A stretch of 64,000 nucleotides of DNA from Auricularia sp. M13 (Eukaryota; Basidiomycota; Agaricomycetes; Auriculariales; Auriculariaceae), in NCBI GenBank assembly GCA_037042915.1, contig CM073202.1, forward strand, positions 806,001-870,000. Direction: 5' to 3'. The notes beneath the pieces are model-generated. The model saw only the letters and a list, made by a program, of their open reading frames with translations. It searched no databases and was not told the origin of the DNA. Shown piece by piece: positions 11,240 through 19,555 of the stretch (position 1 is its first letter; every line of letters begins with the position of its first letter). Position numbers and translations under genes: made by a program.

Positions 11240-12215
11240 CTAGACATTCTTATATGGACAGGTAATGTTGTAACAATAAGAGCCGAGGCGATAATCGGTG
11301 GCCTCTTCGAACTCCCAAATCCAGTCACAAACAACCCTCGGTGGGATCCCGTCACGTTCTTCGTAGAATTCGTAGTTGGAATGGCGAGTGATGCACACGC
11401 GCGAGTCGTAAAGGCCGTGATACTTCAACGGGCACGCATCGCCACAAGGGTTTGTGAGAAAGCTGTTGGTCGAAACGTGTTTGAATTTCCTATCCCAGAA
11501 CTTCTTGAACTGTGTTGCGACTGCGCGATTTGGTTTCGTAGGACTGGCTGCCACCGAAATACCCTTGAAGGTAAACCAGGGATAGAACGACCCGTAGAAG
11601 TGAGTGGAGATGAAGTTCTGCATGAGCGACGAGGGGTGCGACAGAACGGCGTCGAGTGCGTAACCGGTGGCACTTTCGATGATTTCTATGCGGCGGTGAT
11701 CGGACTGGCGTTCGAAGGTACGAATGCGATGGACCAGACTGGTGGCGGGGGCGAATAGATGGCGGTGAAGCGCCATACGTTCTGCGTCGGGCTGGGGGCA
11801 GGGAAAGAAACCGAGCAATCCAACAAAATCGATTAAAAACTAGACTCCAACTTGAGGAACACCCATATAGCACGTGGAGGTAAAAGTCTCACCGAGCAGT
11901 CGCCGCCTCGGGACACAGCCAGGTCGAGATCTTTGCTGTTGGTGGAGGAACCAAGACACAGGTTCAGCGCAACGGAACCCGTGATAACAAATCCGTGGTA
12001 TTGCATGTTATGAAAGAACTTCTTCAAGTTTTTCTTGCCGATCCACGGAGTCACGTTGCGCGTGATACGGAGGTGTTTCTCACGGTGGACGACGTTGGAG
12101 AAAGCCGTACAGACACGAGATAGTTTCGCGAGCTGCACAAGGTCGCAAGTCTCGGCCAGCAGAGCAAGGACGTCGTTGGGAAAGGAGGTCTGATAGATGC
12201 GCCTACAAGTTCACA
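11240..12215 (-). CDS. Family A copy 3: F-box-like plus nucleotidyltransferase-like protein, best preserved copy
   Basis: This is the clearest family A member. The N-terminal part reads SFPNDVLALLAETCDLVQ followed by LAKLSRVCTAFSNVV, a good F-box-like pattern. It is followed by a helical linker and HGFVITGSVALNL. Thirteen residues after G-S comes D-L-D-L, matching hG[GS]x(9-13)Dh[DE]h of the nucleotidyltransferase superfamily. After an intron the C-terminal exon (11818-11240) has EIIESATGYALDAVL, SLMQNF, then NPCGDACPLKY and GSYCYNITCPYKNV at the stop. The paired Cys suggest a small metal site. By established knowledge F-box modules recruit SCF ubiquitin ligase; whether this one does is not shown. 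It lies head-to-head with family B copy 3. The exact start and one intron are unresolved. Confidence 0.6.
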
Positions 12216-12682
12216 TCAGCACGCGATGTAGTGTATAAGGTGTGAGGCGTACTGTACAGAACTCTGGGTCATTTTTGGCGCCAACTTTACGACAGTGTAA
12301 GCTAGTTTAAAGGGCGATAAACACAAATGTGACGCGCCTGGTGTGCTGTTTCGGTGGGACAGTGCGCATGGACGGAGTTCAAATGCGACGAGTGCGTTAT
12401 GTACCCATTTATCCAGGAACAAGGGGTGCTATGGCCAGGAAGTCTCAGACGAAAACTTGCTTTGTTCGCGAAAGAGAGTCTCATACGGCTAGGACCATTC
12501 TTTTGTCCGTTCCGTTCACGGTGGCGCGCCTGTGTCTCGGATGTTCCAGGCGCTCCATGACTTCTTACCTCTTCTACGACGCCGTCAGAAACGGCGACAG
12601 CTTCATTATGATCTATATGCAGATAACCTCTCGTCATTCGGTATGTGGTAACCGCCAGAGACGCACCCGATTTTGACGCGCG
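12216..12682. promoter_or_regulatory. Divergent intergenic region between family A copy 3 and family B copy 3
   Basis: About 470 bp between head-to-head genes, the same arrangement as at 6691-7077. No conserved site was identified by eye. The inference of a shared promoter rests on geometry only. Confidence 0.35.
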
Positions 12683-13102
12683 ATGCAGACGCAGCCGTAT
12701 CCAGGCCTCATTTGCGGCCTTTGGATTGGTTGCGACTGTATGGAGCTTCAGACTGCCACTGTGCCCGTGGATTATGGTTCAGAAGCACCTTTCACGGTAG
12801 ACGACCTGTGTGTCCATCTTTGGTTCAACGGCGGCGCACCTTTCGAGGTCAACTCGCGTCTTCGCTGTTTCCAAACGAAGACAGTCACGCACCATCCTAA
12901 AACGGGTCGCGTTCTGGATCAGCCCGTGACTATTTTCACGCGCCATACGCCGCCGCCTGACCTGAACAATCTGCTGGACGACTACGCGTGCACATGGTAC
13001 GGCGACATTTTAGTCGTTCAACACGAGTCGCAAACATCCAGCCGTGTCGTATCCATTAACGAGGAGAATGGTGAGGCTCTTTTGAACCTCGTGATAGAGT
13101 GA
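12683..13102 (+). CDS. Family B copy 3: GDILVV-core hypothetical protein
   Basis: Start ATG 12683 (MQTQPYPGLICGLWIG). It shares with the gene at 7078 the blocks CGLWIG/RGLWLG, VPVDYG, HLWFNGG, VTHHPxTG, PVTIFTRHTPP and WYGDILVVQHESQTS, and ends LLNLVIE. A GTGAGT donor follows at once, with an acceptor near 13146 (tacacag), so a short last exon probably exists and the listed end is the end of the main exon plus stop read-through. No family name is known to me. No signal peptide or transmembrane segment. It lies divergent to family A copy 3, suggesting co-regulation. Confidence 0.6.
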   Translation: MQTQPYPGLICGLWIGCDCMELQTATVPVDYGSEAPFTVDDLCVHLWFNGGAPFEVNSRLRCFQTKTVTHHPKTGRVLDQPVTIFTRHTPPPDLNNLLDDYACTWYGDILVVQHESQTSSRVVSINEENGEALLNLVIE

Positions 13103-13889
13103 GTGCAAAACGGCAAGACCGCAATGCAGGACGCTCACTTTCAGCGTACACAGATTGATTCAATGCGGCGAGTTGACACAGGGACTGCCTGAAACGGTTA
13201 GCGACGACGAAGCTAGTGATTGGACGCAGCTATCACGTACTCCAAGTTGCTATTGAATTTAGGCTGTCGATACTTGCGCAAAACGATGCGTGTTCGGTTG
13301 ACACGAATTAAGAGAGTGCGGCGTACCAAGCAAACTGCCGGGTTTTAAGGTCGGATCCAGAGTCCACCGTCTAAGCGCAGGAAATTGACGCCCAATGTAT
13401 TACTTGCGATGTTGTACGGCGTTAGCAGTAGATTGCTTCGCCGGCGGGCCACCTTCGTCGCGACCCTTCGCGTTTGCGGGGTGGTCCAGGACGATGCGGG
13501 AAAGGGACCACTAGATGCGACGTGTGCCTGCCGCGCTATACACCCTAGAGCTGGTCCTTTGTTAGAACACCTCGTGAGCGCGAAGGACCTGTTCGGTATC
13601 GCCGGCCACAGCCAATCGTGAGCGAAACGTGGCGCCTACAATGTTGTCCTCTGCGGGAACGTCACGCGTCAGGGACGGCGGCAACGACACTATATCGGAT
13701 ACGAACGGCTGTCGCATAGGCAGAACGGATGTAGTAGCGTGTGAAGGTGACCTCGCGACGGGATGACCGAAGGTAGTATCACTGCCGACAGCAAAGCAGT
13801 AGTCTTGAGCCTCGGTTTCAGCTGGTCCTGCATCTTCGGCACAGCGGTCGTGCAGCACCGTCTGAATGATGGTAATGCGCATGTGCCAA
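13103..13889. other. Spacer with degraded coding-like sequence
   Basis: Short frames on both strands only. The minus-strand reading at 13882-13562 is downstream of the family A relic and may be decayed family A sequence, but it lacks the LDAVL or CPLKY motifs, so I do not assign it. Confidence 0.3.
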
Positions 13890-13995
13890 AGAGGTCCGCC
13901 ATTCGAGGCCTAGGTCACGGGCCAACTCGTCCACGGAGTTTGAAATAGAACTCCCCGTGACGATAACGCTGAGGAGCAGAGCGTGTATTACAAGA
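13890..13995 (-). pseudogene. Family A relic (copy 4 fragment)
   Basis: The minus-strand reading ALLLSVIVTGSSISN followed 11 residues after G-S by D-L-G-L resembles the ITGS...D-L-D-L core of family A copies 2 and 3. No intact F-box-like lead or Cys tail is found next to it, and the frame is short. I read it as a decayed fourth member of the same minus-strand series. Confidence 0.4.
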
Positions 13996-14179
13996 ATCTG
14001 TATTATATATGGTTTTGTAATATTTAATATCGGTATATCGGTACAGTATACATGAAACCTTACACAAAACGGTGACGAAGGTCGTACTACCGGCGAACGT
14101 GTGAAACAAATACAAACCAAGACGGAAGGGCCAGTCTCATGAAGAAAGCGAAATGTGGATAGGTTTAAGTCCGTTCGAT

Positions 14180-15119
14180 TCAGTTACCATAATCCAGAAC
14201 CATTTCCTCAGCTTCATCCGTCTCATCCTCATCGAACACATCGTTGACGGAGCCACGGGCAAATTCTTGTACAGAGGACGTTGTGATCGGCTGCAAAAAC
14301 ATTGAATAACGACGATGCCAACATATAGATCCAAACGGCACTTACCAAGGTAAGATTCATGGTATCCGAGGACTTGATCTGCACGACGCGTTCGAAATTG
14401 AAATGAACGCGGAGTTTGCCCGCTTTGCGCACAACCTCGATAGAGGCCATAACATCGACAAAGTCCCCCGGTTTGAACATGACATGGTTGCAACGGCGCA
14501 CGCTCCCGTCTTGCAAAGAGCCAAGAACGACGGGTTCGTTTGGCATCCACTGACCCGCGACGATCGACAGCTGTTCCCCATACATCATGTATTCCAAGGG
14601 TAGATCCTTTTCGAAGTTGGCCTTCACGGCTGCTGCTTCTGAGAAAGGGACCTTGTTGAAAACGCGACGTTGAAAACACAGCGTCGCGTTGACGTCCTCG
14701 GGCAGGCACTGAGGAATGCCACGCGGTTCCGCAAGTCGGGTGACGGTCCGGATGATGCTGTTCAACTGCGCAAGCGTTGCACACCACGGAGCTGACAAGC
14801 CCGCGCTGTGCAGCACTAGCTCTTGTATAGCGGTGTGCACCTTTAGAGGCGATCTATGTCGTAGTGAGAATAACAATGCATGGGTAGCACAGATTGCAAA
14901 CCCGTCCCAAGTTCCCAACGGTGCCAATGTGGCGTTTTGGACGAAGCCTTGTACCCGGAGTGCAACTTCGAAGCGAGGATCGTTTCTGTTGGTGACGGTG
15001 TGCACGACATGAAAGGGACGCGAGGGTTCCTTGAGCGGTACCCTCGGCAATAATATTAGCCACTGTGACAAATCGTGCGCATTACACGGCACTATCTGCC
15101 ACTTCTCGCAGTCTGCCAT
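14180..15119 (-). CDS. Hypothetical protein with acidic C-terminus, two exons
   Basis: Start ATG 15119 (MADCEKWQIVPCNAHDLSQW). Exon 1 runs to 14346 and exon 2 from 14290 to the stop at 14180. They are joined by a 55-nt GT-AG intron (14291-14345) in phase 0. The protein is about 295 aa. The N-terminal two thirds is a mixed globular sequence (HVVHTVTNRND, LRVQGFVQNATL, LPEDVNATLCFQRRVFNKVPF). A later block KPGDFVDVMASIEVV, then KLRVHFNFERVVQI, looks like a beta-rich domain. The last 35 residues are acidic (DEDETDEAEEMV). I do not recognise the family. It sits inside the A/B/C array, but shows none of their motifs. Confidence 0.65.
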
Positions 15120-16056
15120 CTTCTGCGGATCCTTGGGCAGTGCGGGAAACTGCCAGAGATCACGAATGAGAGTAGACGGCGAACCAGCTGGGCAATGTCA
15201 ATATAAGAGATTAAACGGATTGCGGAAAAATAACATACTGCTGAGGAAGGACATAGTGGAAAGTCTGCAGCAAGAAAACCGCGACGCAAAGACCGCTATT
15301 TATGCTCTGCACACCAAGTCTGCAGACAATGAACGTCTCTCTGTCTCAGTCTCACTTTCGTCCTCTCATGCGTTGTTGTCATATAACAAAGGGATTGGTC
15401 ATAGCGCCATTATCCTAAGATCGGCTTGTCGCCGACGCATATACATGGCACAAGAGCAAGGGTCTCACTTGTCGCAACGAAAGACGTCCATCGGTCTGCC
15501 ACGGTCTCCAACACTACGCGAGATTCTCCATCACAACGTGAACATGGGGAACACCTCGATACTGGAACTCGCAGGGTAGGGATAGGAGCTGTAAAGTGGT
15601 TAGTGGACAGCGTGCAGTATAGTTACCCCCCCCTCACGTTACCGTTGACGCGAATGCAGATAACTAGGGGCTCTGTATCTCCGTCGTTACGCAGATCGTG
15701 CAAGATGTGTATGTGTGTATAAGGTTGGGGAGACGCCCTGAGAGAGGTAGGAATGCGTAGAATGCTGTGTATGGTGTCTGCGTTGACGTTCATCGGCGAG
15801 AGAAGACGTGGATGGACAGAGGAAGGGGCTTTATATCTGCTCAAGCATAATACAAAAGATCATGTCTCAGAATCACTTTTTTTTGGTGCGCTAGGGACGC
15901 TTCAGGCGGACCCTATTCCCACACACATAATTGAAAGGCCCAGAGGACGAGCATGCGACCACGTCGAGAGAGATGGTAAGTATACGAAGAATAGAAATTA
16001 GAGTGTCTCACTCACGGATTCCAATAACACCCCGTGCGAGGAGTCTGGATAAATTG
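15120..16056. other. Gene-poor spacer
   Basis: Contains a plus-strand open frame (15031-15579) that starts antisense within the preceding gene and then runs through low-information sequence, so I treat it as chance. Pyrimidine stretches and a GTATGTGTGTAT run occur near 15705. No feature is claimed. Confidence 0.3.
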
Positions 16057-16733
16057 TCAGTAGCAAAGTAGGACGCGAGAAACTGCGCACTTGGACAGCA
16101 CCGTGTCGGTCAGATTCACATCCAAATCGTCAATATCCATGACACGCGTCTCGTCGACGGTATGCTTGACGACCAGTATGTCTCCGTAAACGATATATTC
16201 TCCTTGCGTAATGAATCGGGCCAAACGATTCGTCCCAAGGGAGGTATCGTGGTCGCTATCTTTGGCGACGAACACGGAAAATTTTGCTGCCCATGGATTG
16301 TTGGTGCAATCCAATGCGACTCGTCTGTACTGAGGGAGCCAGGCATCCATGGCCAATTCAGATACAGCGTTCGTTGCGGCACCAGATTTGATGGGGACGA
16401 CAACTGTAACTGGCGCCCAGAAGTCGGTGGGGTACAATACCGCTCTGAAAAAGGCCGCAAAAGGCTAGAGTCGACGTTGAGGATACGGACTGAGTTATAC
16501 AGTTATACTTACGGGCTCGTGACGCTCAAGTGCGCTTGAGGTATGATAGGCCTCGATAGGTCCCATTTGGGGTGAAGGTCGAGCTCGAGTGAGACTGTCG
16601 GAAAGTAGCGGGAACAAGCCACGCGCTTATGTGATGGCTTCTGGGGCCTGAGACGAAGGCCAATTCCCATGCCACGGGGTTGAGAGCCTGGGGTACAGGC
16701 GCTGTCCATATAGCAAACTGTATTCAGACGCAA
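16057..16733 (-). CDS. Family B copy 5: GDILVV-core protein (minus strand)
   Basis: The main exon (about 16466-16057) reads LYPTDFWAPVTVVVP, matching LYPTSFRAPVMVNVP of the gene at 40435. It then has AMDAWLPQYR, FSVFVAKDSD, and finally VYGDILVVKHTVDETRVMDI with an acidic DDLD tail. A GTAAGT...CTCTAG intron of about 48 nt (near 16467-16514) separates an upstream exon (about 16700-16515; SLELDLHPKWDLSRPIIPQ). That upstream exon overlaps, in another frame, the end of the family C gene at 16724, so C1 and B5 may be adjacent genes or parts of one transcript. The order C then B on one strand recurs at 41.5-40.4 kb. Function unknown. Confidence 0.5.
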
Positions 16734-17290
16734 AAATTTACAGAACTGATCAAGACCTGGAGGTATTCGAGGATACTAGCCATCCAAGCATTCAGCATTT
16801 GCCGATGCCGAGTTAACAGTTCGTCAGGTATCGCGGTGCGATGGAGGTTCAACGCCCAGTGAGTGTAAGCGAAGAAAAGGCGGCCGACAACTTCGGAGAT
16901 GCCTGGAACGAGCGAGCGAGGGCCCCTCGCAAAGCGGTGAACGCGCGACGACCATTGTTCAGCGGAGACACCAACGATGTGTCCGTGTTTGTCCCATTTC
17001 AAAGGCGGAAGGATAGTCGGTACGATGGGATTATATAGGATCATGTAGCACTGCAGAACCATGAGCGCAAATTCGCCACAGGATGGGCTGCAACGATACC
17101 GATAACAGATCTTCTGGAACTCGGGAATATTGTCGGTCTTGAATGGCGAACGCGGCCATGCACATAACTCCGCGTTGCGAACATTTGCATCGAACTGCCA
17201 ATCATGAGACCACTGGGAGAAAAGTTGTAATGGGCTTACCGTCTGTCAAAGACATCGAAAGAGGAGACTTGGGCGTCGGATGAGATGGTG
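16724..17290 (-). CDS. Family C copy 1: QCY...NP...LPPLKW hypothetical protein
   Basis: The minus-strand reading is QWSHDWQFDANVRNAELCAW, then NIPEFQKICYRYRCSPSC, then LQCYMILYNPIVPTILPPLK and W-D-K-H-G, and a helical C-terminal half (WSSRVHRFARGP, ISEVVGRLFFAYTHWALNL, LLTRHRQMLNAWMASILEYL). The genes at 41127 and 42510 share QCYxxxxNPxxxxxxPxLxWxxxG and the following helices. An upstream piece (17290-17226; DTISSDAQVSSFDVFDRR) is probably an earlier exon. The 3' exon structure is uncertain: a GT donor follows LISS near 16745. Family not recognised. It looks like a soluble, mainly helical protein. Confidence 0.5.
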
Positions 17291-17529
17291 TCGCTGATGG
17301 GGAGAAGGTAATAAGTCATATGGAATGTCTCACTTCTATGCCATCGAGGTCAGGCCCCACTCCCCATAGCATGGTGAGACCCGGGACAATAATGTGCGAG
17401 GAACAATGGCCGCGAGGCACGGACGATGGTGAGACCTCGGTTTGGACCTGGAACAAGAAAAAATAAGTTATTGAATATAAGAGGCGCCACCTGGCCGTCC
17501 CGGTCCGCAAGTCTATCCCTCTTCCTGGT

Positions 17530-18312
17530 ATGTCGCAGAGCACGCAGAACGCACCTGCCGCAACCACGACGACGTCGGCGCCCAGCCAATCGGCACCTAC
17601 GCACGCTGGTCACCCCCCCGCCGATCCCGCGGCAAACGAGACGCCCGAGGTGGTATATGTGTCCGTAAAGTGGCGGGAACACCTCGCTCGCGAGAAGAAT
17701 AGACTCCTGGAAAGAGCTATTAACGTACGCAGACGGCGGTCCGCTGTATAAACGCGACGACTGATACCCAGCAGAACACGCGCGATCAGAGTGTGATCGC
17801 AATCAAAGCGTTCTTCTGCAGTGTCGAATGCCAGACAGCCATACCGGTGTCAGTGCCAGCTTTGGTGTCTGCAGCCGATTATCCGACCGCGCTGAAGGAC
17901 CTTCGCTCCCAAGTCTGGATGTGCCACGAGGCTGCGAACGACTGGACTATGACCCCCACGGCCGTCAACTGGAAGGAAACAATCATCCAGAAGGTCAATG
18001 GTACTCAGCTGACGCGCCACTACGGGTATTACACCGAGTTGACCGCGGTGGGTGATCCCAACACGGCCATCTACAAGGCAACGAACGGACAAATCGTTTT
18101 CGGTAACATGCTCATTGTTCGCGTTGACGGCGATGGCGATAAGCACATCGTGGACATTGAAGAGGAAGATTTCGGGCTTGCGCTTCAGGCCTTTCACGCG
18201 TAAGCCGTTGTCTAATAACTGCGGAAGTAAATTACGGATATTCAGGGCCTGCATGGACGGTGTGTTCGACCAAGGCGAAGTCATCCTGGCGCCGAAGAAA
18301 AAGAACACTTAG
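17530..18312 (+). CDS. Family B copy 4: complete three-exon gene, GNMLIV core
   Basis: This is the best-resolved gene model of the family. Exon 1 is 17530-17724 (MSQSTQNAPAATTTT..., a Pro/Ala/Thr-rich disordered start, then VSVKWREHLAREKNRLLERA). The intron is 17725-17771 (47 nt, branch-like CTGAT). Exon 2 is 17772-18199. The second intron is 18200-18245 (46 nt). Exon 3 is 18246-18312, ending VILAPKKKNT. All joins keep frame, giving about 229 aa. Exon 2 holds the family signature QIVFGNMLIVRVDGDGDKH then VDIEEEDF, matching GDILVVKH...DIDD of the copy at 16057. N-terminal and C-terminal exons are thus part of the family architecture and probably exist, undetected, in the other copies. No enzymatic motif is visible and function is unknown. 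Confidence 0.7.
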
Positions 18313-19126
18313 CTATGACTGAATACGCGTCCCGTGTGTACTGTACTTCGAATTTCACATCGTAGCCTGTCGTCGATAGAGCGCACTTCAGCGTGAATAC
18401 GACGCTGTCCGGCGAGGATAGTCACTATCACGAGCATCGCGCGAACCCCCAGAGTAGCAGATCCAAGCGGTAGCAAAATGTGATGGGAGAATCGTGAGAG
18501 TCTCGTAGGGTCCATATCGCAATGGGTGTGGAGCGCGAGAGACTATGAACACGACCGTGTGGCTGTTAGAACTTTGTCACGGTCCGGGCAGCTCATTGTG
18601 CAGGCTAAAAACGACAAATTGCAACGCTGTGGAGGCCAGGCGCCATCGGCACGATGGTTGAAGTTGGACACGGACGAAGAAACGCAAAGTCGGGTGTATC
18701 GCAGCAGATTTTGCAGGAAGAAGACGATGGCAACACGCGTGTGGTCACAGGTAGGCGCAAAAGCCTATAGTTCTACTCGAGCGGTTCCGCAGAGTGTGTA
18801 TAGGTAGATCGCGCGAACGCGCGGCCGGCAGATACGTGCAATGACAAGAAGCGGTTGATGTGCCGGGATATCGCCGAGACGAGGAGTCTACTAATGCAAA
18901 TTGCACTCGGGCTCAACAACATAATATAGCTATTGGGGTCTCTGTGCAAAATCGTACAAAAAAAAAAGCACTGAAATAGTTTAGTCCCAGCTGGACGCAT
19001 ATTGCGCTTGCAACGCATCTCCGCATCGCATACTCAGCGATAAAGAATCGCTGTATAATTGTCGCTGAGTTAGCGAAAGGTTACCACCATGAAAATTATC
19101 TGAATGACTCACCAAGGCTCACGCCG
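18313..19126. other. Spacer, nothing firm
   Basis: Only short frames on both strands (18309-18515 minus, 18526-18807 plus, 18773-19018 minus) with no shared motif. An A-run occurs at about 18958-18967. Confidence 0.3.
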
Positions 19127-19418
19127 TCAGGTACGCTTGGAGTTGCATGGCTCTGAAATACGCATAGACTGCGTACGGCGCAATAAACCACCGAAAAGGA
19201 CTTGAGACGTATGGGAGGACGCCAGCTCCACAAGTCCATGCCGGGTCTGGCCCGTCACAAAGTAAAGTGTGGGCTGAAGGCCCCTCATTGTGTCGCGGAT
19301 ATACTTCACGATGGGTGCTCCCGCCCGCGTTGAGAACTGCAAGAATCAGTATCGGATGAAGACGTTGCAGGTATGGAACCGAACTGACCGAGTGCGCGGA
19401 TCTCTCAGAGTTAGACAT
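19127..19418 (-). CDS. Small hypothetical protein, two exons
   Basis: The ATG at 19418 (MSNSERSAHS) may be followed by a GT-AG intron of about 50 nt whose acceptor TTCTTGCAG lies near 19337. The second exon then reads FSTRAGAPIVKYIRDTMRG, LQPTLYFVTGQTRHGLVE, ASSHTSQVLFGGLLRRTQ to a stop at 19127. The composition is coding-like. I do not recognise the product. The alternative unspliced frame (to 19119) is less natural. Confidence 0.4.
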
Positions 19419-19512
19419 GGTGGAAATGGGGAAGAGAGTGAATCGTAGGTGCGCGTCGGATTTTGCCCTGAAGTACGGCTATGTCCGCGCAGAAGCCGAC
19501 GCCATTGTTAAG

Positions 19513-19526
19513 GACACGGCCGTGTC
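19513..19526 (-). repeat. Perfect 14-bp palindrome, candidate Helitron 3' hairpin
   Basis: GACACGGCCGTGTC reads the same on both strands and lies 30 nt downstream of the helicase stop. Helitrons carry a GC-rich hairpin about 10 nt before their 3' end. Here the bases after it on the minus strand are CTTAACAAT, not a canonical CTRR, so the exact end is uncertain. Confidence 0.4.
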
Positions 19527-19555
19527 TGAGTATCATAAGTGACCCGAAAACTCCG

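Noticed and set aside
15031-15579. 182-codon plus-strand open frame
   Set aside because: Its start lies antisense in the gene at 14180-15119, and the remainder has no domain or splice support.
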